DNA of 64,000 bases from an uncultured Flavobacteriaceae bacterium (GCA_938011315.1 CALLUG010000018.1:24226-88225); one strand, 5' to 3'. Shown: positions 35,042-44,040, numbered from the stretch's first letter. Notes: generated by a model not told the origin, from the letters alone. Translations and numbers: made by a program.

Positions 35042-35278
35042 TTATTTTTTTTTAGGCATTGGGCCACGTAAGTGTATAATTAAGCCATCTAGAAAGTTTC
35101 GTAATATTTGATCACCACAAGCCATATATTTTGGATGGTTTTCATTTCTAAAAAAAGCACCTAATTCGCTCTTTGTTAGTCTAAAATCTTTTAATGCACA
35201 AATTTTTATAATATCGTCGTCTCTTAGCTTGTGAGCAACACGCAATTTTTTAAAAATATCGTTATTATTAAGTCCCAT
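35042..35278 (-). CDS. DUF1456 family protein, single repeat
   Basis: The 78-residue protein contains one DUF1456 unit: NNNDIFKKLRVAHKLRDDDI, CALKDFRLTKSELGAFFRNENHP and ILRNFLDGLIIHLRG. In proteos such as E. coli YehS two such repeats make about 155 residues, while here there is one, followed by a short basic tail. It is soluble with unknown function. It lies 36 bases after the LETM1-related gene on the same strand, so the two may be co-transcribed. The single-repeat form could be a lineage-specific short type. Confidence 0.85.
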   Translation of the reverse strand: MGLNNNDIFKKLRVAHKLRDDDIIKICALKDFRLTKSELGAFFRNENHPKYMACGDQILRNFLDGLIIHLRGPMPKKK

Positions 35279-35314
35279 AAGTCAAAGGTAATCCTTTTTT
35301 TGAATTAAGGACAG

Positions 35315-36484
35315 TTAGTTTTCGATTCTGTTTTCATCAAAAGCAGATGGCAGTAGTTTAGGAATAAATTTTACAACTATAGGTAGAAGTAGTGCTCCTC
35401 CAGGGAGTAAAAAAATGGCAAGACTTGGTATCGATTTAAATATATCTAGCAATTGTTCTTGTACTTTTTTTTGTTCCTCTTTATTTAGATCCCTAACAGT
35501 GGATTTTGTTAAGAGTACCATAAGTTCTTTACTATCCATAAGTTCTTTGTACAGACGCCTTCTGTTTCTAGAAATTAAAAGACGTACCATTTTGTTAGAA
35601 TTGTCGTAAAAACTCTTTATAACATTTTTAGAGCTTAGTAGTGCTATATCGTCTTTATATACTGTATAAAAATGATTTACCATTTGTATAGAGCGTTTTA
35701 CTATGGTGTTTTTTAAATTTAAATCCTGTCCTAATTGTTGTAAAAACTCTTGCTCAGGTATAGCTATAGTTTTGTCATTCCATGTACACATACACGCAAT
35801 GTCCAAAATATACTTTTTTTCTTGAGTTGTTTTTAAGTTAAAAATTGCATCGGAGTAGCTTAATTCAATATTATCATGATAGCGTAAAGATGCTTCAAAA
35901 AGTTTTATTAAACTCTCATCATAATGAGTTCTATTCGTTTTGGAGCTTAATACGTTAAGGATTATTGTTTCTATGGAAGCCTCTAGATTTTTAATATAGG
36001 TGCTTGATATTTTTTGCGTATTTAAATACCTTTTATAAGCTAAGACATCTACAAATAGTAAGGCATTAATTACAAAATAATTAAAATTTTTGGTAAGAAA
36101 ATTATCATCTAACTGTATGCGCTTATGAATTATTTTTTCTAGCAATTTGCTAGAAGAGTCATTTAATATCTCTTGAAAAAAAGTCTTTTTAGTTTCATTT
36201 ATTTCAGAATAAAAACTTACCAAACTATCAATTAGATTAGTTTGTGGAGCAAAATTTTGATGTGTATAGAATAGGGCGATAAAGAGGTTGATTTTACTTT
36301 TTTCTTCGTCAGTAAAATCAACATCTTCAACAAGCTGATTGGCTATCTTTATATTATTTCCATAAATAAAACCACAAGATTTTAAACTGGCATATAGTTC
36401 TTTTTCAGGTATAGTGGCTGCTTGCTTATTAGAAACAAGCATATCTTGTAGTTTTACTACCCAACCACCACTAGATGGATTCAT
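35315..36484 (-). CDS. LETM1-related protein
   Basis: The 389-residue, largely helical protein has a C-terminal hydrophobic segment with LLPGGALLLPIVVKFIPKLLPSAF, the signature of LETM1-like proteins. Homologues in flavobacteria are annotated as LETM1-related biofilm-associated proteins. The rest of the protein shows no named domain. Eukaryotic LETM1 is a mitochondrial inner-membrane ion-exchange factor; the bacterial role is unclear, and the biofilm label rests on genetics in other species. The DUF1456 gene follows 36 bases later. Confidence 0.82.
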   Translation of the reverse strand: MNPSSGGWVVKLQDMLVSNKQAATIPEKELYASLKSCGFIYGNNIKIANQLVEDVDFTDEEKSKINLFIALFYTHQNFAPQTNLIDSLVSFYSEINETKKTFFQEILNDSSSKLLEKIIHKRIQLDDNFLTKNFNYFVINALLFVDVLAYKRYLNTQKISSTYIKNLEASIETIILNVLSSKTNRTHYDESLIKLFEASLRYHDNIELSYSDAIFNLKTTQEKKYILDIACMCTWNDKTIAIPEQEFLQQLGQDLNLKNTIVKRSIQMVNHFYTVYKDDIALLSSKNVIKSFYDNSNKMVRLLISRNRRRLYKELMDSKELMVLLTKSTVRDLNKEEQKKVQEQLLDIFKSIPSLAIFLLPGGALLLPIVVKFIPKLLPSAFDENRIEN

Positions 36485-36577
36485 CTTTGTTTTTTTGTTA
36501 AAATTAACAACTATTTTTTTTGAATAAAGAAGCTCTCCTTAGGTCAAAAAGCGTGTTTACTTGTTAGCGGTGTATCT

Positions 36578-37195
36578 TTAATTTTTTCTAAGAAAAGTGT
36601 TAATTTCTATAGCTACATCTTCCCATGTTTTACTTACACCATCTTCTCCCTTGTGTAAATCGAAACATACTTTATTTAATGATGCCAAAGCGTTTAAAGC
36701 ATTCCAATTTTTAAGATCCATTGTTCCTTTTAGAGTAACACGTCTTTGGTCTGTTATAGACACCTCTAGAGGCAATGTATTGGTAACCCCATTCATACTA
36801 ATAGAGGCTACATAAGCTCCATTAGTAACTTTTAGTGTTCCTTTTAGAAATGCAGTGTTTAGCATTGCACCAAAAAAAGATGTTTTTAATTTATAATCTC
36901 TACTCTCGTTATTTGTAAATAAACTACTTATAGGGATAGAAAAGTCTAAATCATTTAAGGCTTCCTCTGGGTTAGTTCCTGCTTTAGGTTCAAAATTTAA
37001 TGTTTTAAACTCACCGCCAACCCCTACTTTTGAGGTGGTTTTGTATGCTGTCCATTTTACGGAAGTTGCTTCTGGCTTAACAACAAATTGCTCTGCAGCT
37101 ACAGTAGGAGCTGCATTTGTTGAATTATCTTGCTGTGGTTTTTTGCAGGATAGCGTAATGCTGGTTATAAGGATTATAAATAGTAATTTTTTCAT
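36578..37195 (-). CDS. YceI family lipoprotein
   Basis: From ATG 37195 the product is 205 residues; the longer frame to 37249 adds 18 residues before the signal and is rejected. The type II signal MKKLLFIILITSITLSC gives Cys17. A linker with TNAAPTVAAEQ follows, then a YceI-type lipocalin-like domain (SVKWTAYKTTSKVGVGGEFK, DFSIPISSLFTNNESRD). YceI proteins bind isoprenoid or amphiphilic ligands in the periplasm; the ligand here is unknown. It is a single gene with no strong terminator seen. Confidence 0.88.
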   Translation of the reverse strand: MKKLLFIILITSITLSCKKPQQDNSTNAAPTVAAEQFVVKPEATSVKWTAYKTTSKVGVGGEFKTLNFEPKAGTNPEEALNDLDFSIPISSLFTNNESRDYKLKTSFFGAMLNTAFLKGTLKVTNGAYVASISMNGVTNTLPLEVSITDQRRVTLKGTMDLKNWNALNALASLNKVCFDLHKGEDGVSKTWEDVAIEINTFLRKN

Positions 37196-37380
37196 AATTT
37201 TAGTTTGAAATATTTTTTTAAAAATAAAGTAATATTTAAGTAAATACAAGATTTTAGTTACTGAAGTGATTTAATTTTTTTGTTGGCCAAAAAGAGGCGC
37301 TTTATTAGTTGCCTTGTCTTTTTTATGTCGCAGCGATATTGCATCATTAATTTATGTTTGGCACAAAAAAATAAATTACT

Positions 37381-38595
37381 TTAATTAATAAGCTTTGTAA
37401 TAACTTGTGTTGTGTTATGCAATGTTTTGTGTACAGGGCATTTATCAGCAATTTCTAATAAGCGTTGCTTTTGTTTATCATCTAGATTACCTTCAAATTG
37501 AATATCTCTACTAAAAGTATCTATTTTTGAATTTGAAGTTTCACAATCTTGGCAGTCTTGTGCATGTGTTTTGCTATAACTGGTGTGTACTTGTACGTTT
37601 TTTACCTCCCAACCTTTACGCTTTGCATACATTTGAATAGTCATTGCTGTACATGCAGATAGTCCTGCTGATACCAGTTCGTAAGGGGAGGGGCCAAAAT
37701 CATTTCCGCCAAAACTTGTAGGCTCATCTGCGATTAGGTAATGCTTACCTACTTTCATTTGTGTTGTAAATCCATCGTCTGCATCTAAGCTTACAGCAAC
37801 CTGATGCTTAGATTTTAAAATTTCTTGTGTTGGCACCTCAATATAGCGTTTTGCCCATTCTGAAATAATTTCGCCAGCATAGATAGAGTCTTCTTTTTTA
37901 GATAGCATATGGTCTGCACCATCTAATGAGACAAAGCTTTTTGGGTGATGCGCTGAAATATAAATTTCTTCGGCGTTTTTAACCCCAACAATAGTATCTT
38001 GAGGTGAGTGCATTACTAATACTGCCTTCCTTAGTTTTTTTGCTACTTCTGGTAGCGATTTTGTTTCTAGGTCGTCTATAAACTGCTTTTTAATAGTAAA
38101 ATCTCTTCCGCTAAGTTTTACAACGGCGAGTCCTGTATCTTTAATTTGATCAATACTACTATCTAGTAAGTGCGTAACATGCTTGGGGTTAGAGGGAGCA
38201 CCTACAGTAGCGACTGCTTTTATAGAATTTATTTCTGAGGCAGCAAATATGGAAGCTGCTCCACCCAAAGAGTGCCCTATAATAAGTGTTGGTGCAGCAT
38301 AGTTTTCTTCTAAAAAACGTGCTGCACTGAGAATGTCTTCTACATTTCCAGAAAAATTAGTGTCTTCAAAATCGCCATCACTTTCCCCTAATCCTGTAAA
38401 GTCAAATCGTAGCACTCCAAAACCGTTGTTGGTTAAGGCACGGCTTATATTTCTTACTGCCGATAGGTTTTTGTTACAAGTAAAACAATGTGCGAATATG
38501 GCAAAATTATGTGCGGCTTGCTCTGTTGGTAATTCTAGCCGTCCCGATAGGGTTTGTTTTTCACTATTTAAAAAAGATACTTTTGTTAAACTCAT
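37381..38595 (-). CDS. Fused alpha/beta hydrolase - OsmC family protein
   Basis: The 404-residue protein joins two domains. Residues 1-255 are an alpha/beta hydrolase with the nucleophile Ser109 in IIGHSLGGAAS, a RFDFTGLGESDG loop and a C-terminal DGADHMLSK histidine. Residues about 265-404 are an OsmC/Ohr-type domain with the reactive cysteines in SAGLSACTAMTIQMY and IADKCPVHKTL. The fusion is known in Bacteroidota. OsmC domains reduce organic hydroperoxides, and the hydrolase may release lipid peroxides as substrates; that coupling is inference. It is a single gene. Confidence 0.92.
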   Translation of the reverse strand: MSLTKVSFLNSEKQTLSGRLELPTEQAAHNFAIFAHCFTCNKNLSAVRNISRALTNNGFGVLRFDFTGLGESDGDFEDTNFSGNVEDILSAARFLEENYAAPTLIIGHSLGGAASIFAASEINSIKAVATVGAPSNPKHVTHLLDSSIDQIKDTGLAVVKLSGRDFTIKKQFIDDLETKSLPEVAKKLRKAVLVMHSPQDTIVGVKNAEEIYISAHHPKSFVSLDGADHMLSKKEDSIYAGEIISEWAKRYIEVPTQEILKSKHQVAVSLDADDGFTTQMKVGKHYLIADEPTSFGGNDFGPSPYELVSAGLSACTAMTIQMYAKRKGWEVKNVQVHTSYSKTHAQDCQDCETSNSKIDTFSRDIQFEGNLDDKQKQRLLEIADKCPVHKTLHNTTQVITKLIN

Positions 38596-38743
38596 GTGTT
38601 TTGTATTTTAATCTTAATGATGCTAAGTTATGATTACTTTTTGATATATGTTATCAATATGTTTTTAAAAAGTTGCAACAAATTAAATTTATAACATCTA
38701 ATATTGTAATAACAGTTTTACTAAAAATTGTATTGATTTTAAT

Positions 38744-38780
38744 AAAAAAGTCGCCTCGAAACTAAATTTCAAGACGACTT
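38744..38780 (-). terminator. Terminator of the ompA-like gene
   Basis: The minus strand has AAGTCGTCTTGAAA pairing with TTTCGAGGCGACTT (14 bp, two G-T pairs), a TTTAG loop and a TTTTTT tail, about 20 bases after the stop. Confidence 0.85.
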
Positions 38781-38799
38781 TATGGTGTATAAGCTTAAA

Positions 38800-39663
38800 T
38801 TAATTTCCGCCTCCTGCTGCTAGATTTTTCATTTCTGTTTCTATCATTTCATAAAATTCATCAATTTTAGGAAGTACAACAACTCGTGTACGTCTATTTT
38901 TGGCTCTATTCTCTGCAGTATCGTTATCTACCAACGGAATAAAAGAGCTACGCCCTGCTGCAATTAATTGTTTTGGATTTACGCCTAGTTCTTGAAGAAC
39001 ACGAATAATAGAGGTAGAGCGCTTAACGCTTAAATCCCAGTTGTCTAATAAAACATCTCTTTTGTAAGGTTGACTATCTGTGTGTCCTTCTATCATGGCT
39101 TCAAAGCTTGGTTTGCTGCTTATAACTTTTGCAACTTTTGCTAATACCTCTTTAGCTTTTGTTGTTACATTATAGCTTCCGCTTTTGAATAGTAATTTGT
39201 CGGCAATAGATATAAATACAACGCCTTTTTCAACATTTACTTCAATATCTGGATCGTTAATGCCAACCTCACGTTTTAAACTTGTAACTAAGGCAAGCGT
39301 AACGCTATCTTTTCTGGAAATTGCATCTTGTAAGCGTGTAATTTTTAAGTCTCGTTCTTTAAGGCTTTCTAATGATTTTTCGAGATTAGTAGCTCCTTTT
39401 GAGGTTAACTCGGTAAGGTCTTGAGAGCTTTTTATTAAAGCTTCATTACTTCTACGCAAATCTCCCAATTGGTCTTTCATGGATTCTACACGAGCGTTAG
39501 ATGCCGCAGCTTCAGACAAGCAGTTATTAAGCTTAACTGTTGCAGTGTTTAATAAGTCTTGTGTTTCTTTTTGCTTAGCTTGTAAGGCTATGAATTCTTT
39601 TTTGGAAGCACACGAGCTAACGAGCATTAATCCTAATAGGGCAACGAATACATTTTTTTTCAT
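38800..39663 (-). CDS. OmpA family lipoprotein
   Basis: The 287-residue protein has a type II signal (MKKNVFVALLGLMLVSSC, Cys18) and a coiled-coil region at about 24-115 (KQKETQDLLN, SLESLKERD). An OmpA_C peptidoglycan-binding domain follows at about 150-270 with IEGHTDSQPY and NRAKNRRTRVV, the Asp and Arg that bind diaminopimelate being present. It likely anchors the outer membrane to peptidoglycan, like Pal/MotB-type proteins. It is monocistronic, with a -7 element 33 nt upstream and its own terminator. Confidence 0.93.
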   Translation of the reverse strand: MKKNVFVALLGLMLVSSCASKKEFIALQAKQKETQDLLNTATVKLNNCLSEAAASNARVESMKDQLGDLRRSNEALIKSSQDLTELTSKGATNLEKSLESLKERDLKITRLQDAISRKDSVTLALVTSLKREVGINDPDIEVNVEKGVVFISIADKLLFKSGSYNVTTKAKEVLAKVAKVISSKPSFEAMIEGHTDSQPYKRDVLLDNWDLSVKRSTSIIRVLQELGVNPKQLIAAGRSSFIPLVDNDTAENRAKNRRTRVVVLPKIDEFYEMIETEMKNLAAGGGN

Positions 39664-39695
39664 GATTTGAGAATTGTTTTGTCTTTATAAGACTT

Positions 39696-39703
39696 CAAAA
39701 ATA
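39696..39703 (-). promoter_or_regulatory. -7 promoter element (TATTTTTG) for the ompA-like gene
   Basis: Exact TAnnTTTG match on the minus strand, 33 nt before the ATG. Confidence 0.5.
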
Positions 39704-39752
39704 TATAAAAAATGAAATATGACATTTCTATTAACAAAATTTTACTATTATT

Positions 39753-40742
39753 TTATAAATTTTTAAAGACCTTTTTGTGTTTGAAAAAATATAACCAAAC
39801 AATTGAAGTTTTATTGTAATATGTTGTGCTTTGTTTTAATTGTTTTCGTTGGTTTAAAAGTTGTTTTAGGTTTAGGTAATACGAAAAATGTGCTTTTAGT
39901 ATTGCCAACGTATTTGAAGGTTGCCCTATGAATAAAAAATTAAGCCCTGCAATGCCATCTAGAATTAGTCTGGTAAAAATTAAAAGGCAGATAGTTCCAC
40001 CAGCATTTTTTGTAAGTGTAAATAAGCTGTTTCTAAAGTTTAAATAAGTTTTTTTAGGATTTACAGCACTAAGCGTTGCGCCCCCAATATGAAACACCGA
40101 TGAGCTGCCAACATATTTTACATTGTACCCAGTGTTTTTAGCTCGCCAGCATAAATCAATTTCTTCCATATGTGCAAAAAATGAATTATCGAATCCTCCT
40201 AACTCGTTAAAAACTGATTTTTTTATAAAAAAACAAGCGCCAGAAGCCCAGGTTATGTCTTGCGTGTCGTTGTATTGCCCTGTATCTTTTTCAATCGTAT
40301 TAAAAATCCTTCCGCGGCAATATGGGTAAGCATATTTATCAATATACCCACCCGCAGCTCCAGCATACTCAAAACATTTTTTTTGTTTATAATCTAGTAT
40401 TTTAGGCTGAATTATTGCTGTTTTGGAGTCGTTTTTAAAAGCTTCAATAATGGGTTGTAGCCAGTGTTTTGTAACCTCTACATCGCTGTTTAGTAAGCAG
40501 TAGAGGTCTGCATCAATATGTTGTAGTGCATCGTTGTATCCTTTGGCATAACCTCCATTTTGAGTATTTTTTATAACAGTTATGTCAGGATAATTTTTAG
40601 CAACAAAAAGAACAGAGTCGTCACTAGAAGCATTATCGGCTAAGTATATTGTCGCTTCTTTGGAGTGTGCAACAACAGAGGGAAGAAACTGTTGTAATAG
40701 TGCTTTTCCATTCCAGTTTAAGATAACAATTGCAATTTTCAA
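39753..40742 (-). CDS. Glycosyltransferase family 2 protein
   Basis: The 329-residue GT-A enzyme starts MKIAIVILNWNGKALLQQFL and has the nucleotide-binding YLADNASSDDS and the DxD-like LLNSDVE. An acceptor region contains GACFFIKKSVFNELGGFDNSFFAHMEEIDLCWRA, where EEIDLCWRA is typical of rhamnosyl-type GT2 proteins. C-terminal hydrophobic segments may contact the membrane. It adds a sugar to a cell-surface glycan; donor and acceptor are unknown, and no polysaccharide cluster surrounds it. It lies 11 bases after the HsdR_N-domain gene on the same strand. Confidence 0.92.
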   Translation of the reverse strand: MKIAIVILNWNGKALLQQFLPSVVAHSKEATIYLADNASSDDSVLFVAKNYPDITVIKNTQNGGYAKGYNDALQHIDADLYCLLNSDVEVTKHWLQPIIEAFKNDSKTAIIQPKILDYKQKKCFEYAGAAGGYIDKYAYPYCRGRIFNTIEKDTGQYNDTQDITWASGACFFIKKSVFNELGGFDNSFFAHMEEIDLCWRAKNTGYNVKYVGSSSVFHIGGATLSAVNPKKTYLNFRNSLFTLTKNAGGTICLLIFTRLILDGIAGLNFLFIGQPSNTLAILKAHFSYYLNLKQLLNQRKQLKQSTTYYNKTSIVWLYFFKHKKVFKNL

Positions 40743-40753
40743 AATAATTAGTT

Positions 40754-41203
40754 TTACTTTAAACTATAGTTAGGCAAATCTTTTAAAAACTCGTAGTGTT
40801 CTGTTTCAAGATTCATTATGCAATAATAATGATTAATCCCGTTAGTAATCATTATATAACGTGCCTTTAGTGTAAGATTATAACGAGCAACTTGGTCGAA
40901 GGTTGCTTGTGTGATTTTTACGTTCGGCGATTTGCATTCTACAACTAAGTTAACCGTACCGTTAGGATTATAAACTACAATATCGTACCGTTTTTTTAAA
41001 TTGTTAATTAAAATTTCTTTCTCTACACTAATCAACGATTTTGGGTATTCTTTTTTCAAAATAAGATATTGAACACAATGTTGACGTACCCATTCTTCGG
41101 GTTGCAAGCTCACAAACTTTTTGCGAATAGCATCAAAAATGAAAGGTTTATTTTCCTTATTTTTGAATCGAAAGGAAAATTTAGGAAAATTGAGATTTTG
41201 CAT
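40754..41203 (-). CDS. Stand-alone HsdR N-terminal-like nuclease-domain protein
   Basis: The 149-residue protein matches the N-terminal domain of type I restriction subunit R. A PD-(D/E)xK core is visible as RYDIVVYNPNGTVNLVVECKSP, with Asp74 and the Glu-x-Lys pair. No helicase or translocase part follows, and there are no hsdM or hsdS genes nearby, so this is not a restriction system. Homologues are widespread next to holA or glycosyltransferase genes in flavobacteria. A DNA-repair or nuclease role is possible but unproven. It is divergent from holA. Confidence 0.85.
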   Translation of the reverse strand: MQNLNFPKFSFRFKNKENKPFIFDAIRKKFVSLQPEEWVRQHCVQYLILKKEYPKSLISVEKEILINNLKKRYDIVVYNPNGTVNLVVECKSPNVKITQATFDQVARYNLTLKARYIMITNGINHYYCIMNLETEHYEFLKDLPNYSLK

Positions 41204-41300
41204 TAAACAGATCTAAATAGTTTAAGGCTAAATTACAATAAGTAATACTCAAAAAAACATATAAGTTGTACGATACTAAAAAAAATGAAAGCAGACTATT

Positions 41301-42305
41301 TTGGACGATATTAAACAGCTAATAGCAGGGATAAACCAAGGCGACTTAAAACCCATTTATTTTTTAATGGGAGAGGAAGCTTATTTCATTGATGAAATTT
41401 CTAATTATATAGAAAAAAATGTATTGACCCACGATGAGAAAGAGTTTAACCAAACGGTACTTTACGGTCGCGATACAAATATAGATGCAATTGTGTCTGC
41501 TGCAAAACGTTTTCCCATGATGGCAGAACGACAGGTTATTATTGTAAAAGAAGCCCAAGAGTTGTCTCGTAGTATCGAAAAACTAATACACTATGCCAAT
41601 ACACCACAGCCAACAACTGTTTTGGTTATAAACTACAAATACAAAAAACTTGATAAGCGTAAAGCACTTTACAAATCTGTAAAAAAAACTGGTAGCGTTT
41701 ACGAAAGTAAAAAACTATACGATAACCAAGTTGCAAACTGGATTAAACATACCTTGTCGCCTAGTAATTATACCATTGCTCCCAAAGCAGCGCAAATGTT
41801 AGTAGAGTTTTTAGGAACGGACTTGAGTAAAATTAATAATGAACTAAATAAACTAAAACTCATTATTCCTAAAGGCAACCAAATTACTCCCGAGCTAATT
41901 GAAAAAAATATTGGTATCTCTAAAGATTATAATAATTTTGAATTACGAAAAGCAATAGGTGAGCGTAACGTTACTAAGGCCTTTCGTATTGCTAAGTATT
42001 TTGCAAACAACCCCAAAGACAACCCAATGGTGGTAACAGTTGCTTTGCTATTTAGTTTTTTTGCTCAATTACTACAATTGCATGGCCTAAACGATAAGTC
42101 GCCAAAAGCGATAGCAAGCGCACTAAAAGTAAATCCTTACTTTGTTAACGACTATATTTTGGCTGCCAAAAATTTCCCAATGAAAAAGGTAAGCAGTGTT
42201 ATTGCAACACTAAGAGCGTTCGATGTAAAAAGTAAAGGCGTTGGTGCTAATGCAATATCACAAGGCGATTTGCTAAAAGAATTGTTGAGTCGGATTTTTG
42301 AGTAA
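41301..42305 (+). CDS. holA: DNA polymerase III subunit delta
   Basis: The 334-residue protein starts at a TTG (TTG GAC GAT), as the MDDIKQLIAGINQGDLKPIY start agrees with family members. The clamp-loader delta layout is visible: IYFLMGEEAYFIDEI near the N-terminus, RFPMMAERQVIIVKEAQEL, and a C-terminal helical domain. Delta opens the beta clamp for loading onto DNA. The gene is divergent from the HsdR_N-domain gene, with 97 bases between them, and is followed by an ECF sigma operon on the same strand. Confidence 0.93.
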   Translation: MDDIKQLIAGINQGDLKPIYFLMGEEAYFIDEISNYIEKNVLTHDEKEFNQTVLYGRDTNIDAIVSAAKRFPMMAERQVIIVKEAQELSRSIEKLIHYANTPQPTTVLVINYKYKKLDKRKALYKSVKKTGSVYESKKLYDNQVANWIKHTLSPSNYTIAPKAAQMLVEFLGTDLSKINNELNKLKLIIPKGNQITPELIEKNIGISKDYNNFELRKAIGERNVTKAFRIAKYFANNPKDNPMVVTVALLFSFFAQLLQLHGLNDKSPKAIASALKVNPYFVNDYILAAKNFPMKKVSSVIATLRAFDVKSKGVGANAISQGDLLKELLSRIFE

Positions 42306-42453
42306 TAAACGTTAATTTGCTTAATCATGGTATTTGTGTTCTTATTTTAGGTTTTGTTATAACATTTTGATAATTAAGAGTTAATGTAAAGTTAAGTATA
42401 ATAATTGTTATTTTTTGTTATACTGAAAGCCTTTTTGACGTTATTAAAATAAG

Positions 42454-42963
42454 ATGAATGAAACAGAGTTTAAACATAGTATATTCTCATTATCAGAACG
42501 ATTATATCCAATGGTTTCTAGAATGCTAGGAAACAAAGAAAATGTTGAAGACGCTATTCAAGAAATAATGATTAAGCTTTGGAAAAAACGTCACAAAATA
42601 GCACAACATCCTAATATTAATGGATTTGTGATTTTGACAGCTCGTAATTATTGTATCGATTTAATAAGGAAAAAGAAATTAGATAGTAGTGATTTTTATT
42701 TAAAACTAAAAGCTGTAAAAAATCAAGACACTTTAGAACATATAGAATGGAAGGAACTAAATGAGGTTATTAATAAAATTCTTAAAACTCTACCAAAGCA
42801 ACAAAGAGAAATCATAACGATGAGAGATTTGGAAGGTTATGAGTTTACAGAAATTGCTTACACGATGCAAATTAAGATAGAGTATGCTAGAGTTTTGCTG
42901 TCTCGAGCAAGAAAACAAGTAAGTATAGCGTTAGAAAAAAAATATTATTATGAAAGAAAGTAA
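42454..42963 (+). CDS. ECF-type RNA polymerase sigma factor
   Basis: The 169-residue protein has sigma region 2 (LSERLYPMVSRMLGNKENVEDAIQEIMIKLWKKR, with the NVEDAIQE motif) and region 4 (LKTLPKQQREIITMRDLEGYEFTEIAYTM). It has no region 1 or 3, as in the extracytoplasmic-function class. It is the first gene of a three-gene operon; its last 14 bases overlap the start of a one-span membrane protein that may be its anti-sigma factor. It probably controls its own operon and envelope-related targets. Confidence 0.93.
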   Translation: MNETEFKHSIFSLSERLYPMVSRMLGNKENVEDAIQEIMIKLWKKRHKIAQHPNINGFVILTARNYCIDLIRKKKLDSSDFYLKLKAVKNQDTLEHIEWKELNEVINKILKTLPKQQREIITMRDLEGYEFTEIAYTMQIKIEYARVLLSRARKQVSIALEKKYYYERK

Positions 42964-43378
42964 TACAGAACAATTAATTAAAAAATATAAAGAAGGATAT
43001 AGTACTTTGCTTGAAGAAAAAAAATTATTTAATAGTGCTAAAAATTTGAGCTTTCCACTTAGCGCATGGACCACTTTTGTAAATAAAAATAGAAAAGAAG
43101 TTCCAAAAACGTTTAATGAAAATTTATGGAAATCATTTCAGGGCAAAAAAAGGAAAAAACATAACACATTAACTATTAGCATTGTATCTTTAGCAGCAAC
43201 TGTTTTACTATTAATATCGTTAAACGTCACCCAAATTAATCAAGAAACAAAACATACTTTTGAAAGCAACGAATTATTAAATTTAATTACAAATATAGCT
43301 TCCAATTTATCTGTATCAGAATCCCACCACACCATTATTTATCAGGATGAAATAATTGTGATATACACAACAAAATAA
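42950..43378 (+). CDS. Single-span membrane protein, candidate anti-sigma factor
   Basis: The 142-residue protein has a charged cytosolic N-terminal part (about 1-73, lysine-rich) and one membrane span at about 75-95 (TISIVSLAATVLLLISLNV). A periplasmic tail of about 45 residues follows. The topology is that of anti-sigma factors that hold an ECF sigma at the membrane, and its start overlaps the sigma gene by 14 bases. No FecR or zinc anti-sigma (HxxxCxxC) motif is present. The assignment rests on topology and coupling. Confidence 0.65.
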   Translation: MKESNTEQLIKKYKEGYSTLLEEKKLFNSAKNLSFPLSAWTTFVNKNRKEVPKTFNENLWKSFQGKKRKKHNTLTISIVSLAATVLLLISLNVTQINQETKHTFESNELLNLITNIASNLSVSESHHTIIYQDEIIVIYTTK

Positions 43379-43398
43379 TAATCTTAAATAATAATATT

Positions 43399-43926
43399 AT
43401 GAACAATAAAAAATTAAGTATCGGAAAAATAATGATAACCCTATTAACAATAGTATTATCAACAGTAATAGTAAAAGCACAAGAATATGAAAAGCTGAAA
43501 ATCAAAGCTAAAAATGAAAAAGAAATTAAAATTAAGCTTAAAGGAGATGCTGATCCGGATATTTATGTAAATGGAAAAAGATTTGAATTTCCATTAGAAA
43601 TTATAGACCCTAATGTAATTGAATCTGTGGAAGTAATTAAGAATGATGACGCAATAAAAAAGTACAATTCGCCCAACGGTGTTTTACTTATTAAAACAAA
43701 GAAAAAGTATAATTCAATAAATAGCCTTAACAGCGAACCCAATAGTTCTAACACAAACGTTCATAAAGCTTTAATAATAATTGACGGGAAAAAATCTACC
43801 TCAGAAGAATTAGCCAAATTATCTGTTGATGATATTAAAACTATAAAAATACTTAAAGACGATAATGCAATAAAAGAGTATAATGCTCCTAATGGAGTTA
43901 TGATTATAAGTACTACAAAAAAATAA
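43399..43926 (+). CDS. Secreted protein with two TonB-plug-like repeats
   Basis: The 175-residue protein has a signal peptide (about 1-27, ending VKA). It contains two tandem repeats of about 50 residues each. Repeat one has IYVNGKRFEFPLEII and VEVIKNDDAIKKYNSPNGVLLIKTKKK. Repeat two has LIIIDGKKSTSEELAKL and IKILKDDNAIKEYNAPNGVMIISTTKK. These are like the core of the TonB-receptor plug domain ('DG..., ES(V/I)xVLKD..A...YG..G.NGVI.ITTKK') without a barrel. The gene is the third of the ECF sigma operon. A signalling role, like the N-terminal plug part of FecA-type receptors, is a plausible inference. Confidence 0.78.
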   Translation: MNNKKLSIGKIMITLLTIVLSTVIVKAQEYEKLKIKAKNEKEIKIKLKGDADPDIYVNGKRFEFPLEIIDPNVIESVEVIKNDDAIKKYNSPNGVLLIKTKKKYNSINSLNSEPNSSNTNVHKALIIIDGKKSTSEELAKLSVDDIKTIKILKDDNAIKEYNAPNGVMIISTTKK

Positions 43927-44000
43927 CATTCAAGCACTACCATTATGACTCAAAATAAGCGATATCATTCGTTTCTATTGCGTCTACATATCATTATATA

Positions 44001-44040
44001 ACCTAAGCATAACTAAGACTATGCTTAGGTTTTCTATTTT
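44001..44040 (+). terminator. Terminator of the ECF sigma operon
   Basis: A perfect 11-bp stem (ACCTAAGCATA with TATGCTTAGGT), an 8-base loop and the tail TTTCTATTTT, about 75 bases past the stop of the plug-repeat gene. Confidence 0.88.

Noticed and set aside
37250..37380. A 29-codon minus-strand frame between the YceI and hydrolase-OsmC genes
   Set aside because: No signal, no known pattern and a composition expected by chance; not strong enough to call a gene.
40754..41203. Type I restriction-modification system
   Set aside because: Only an HsdR_N-like domain is present; no methylase, specificity or helicase part is nearby.
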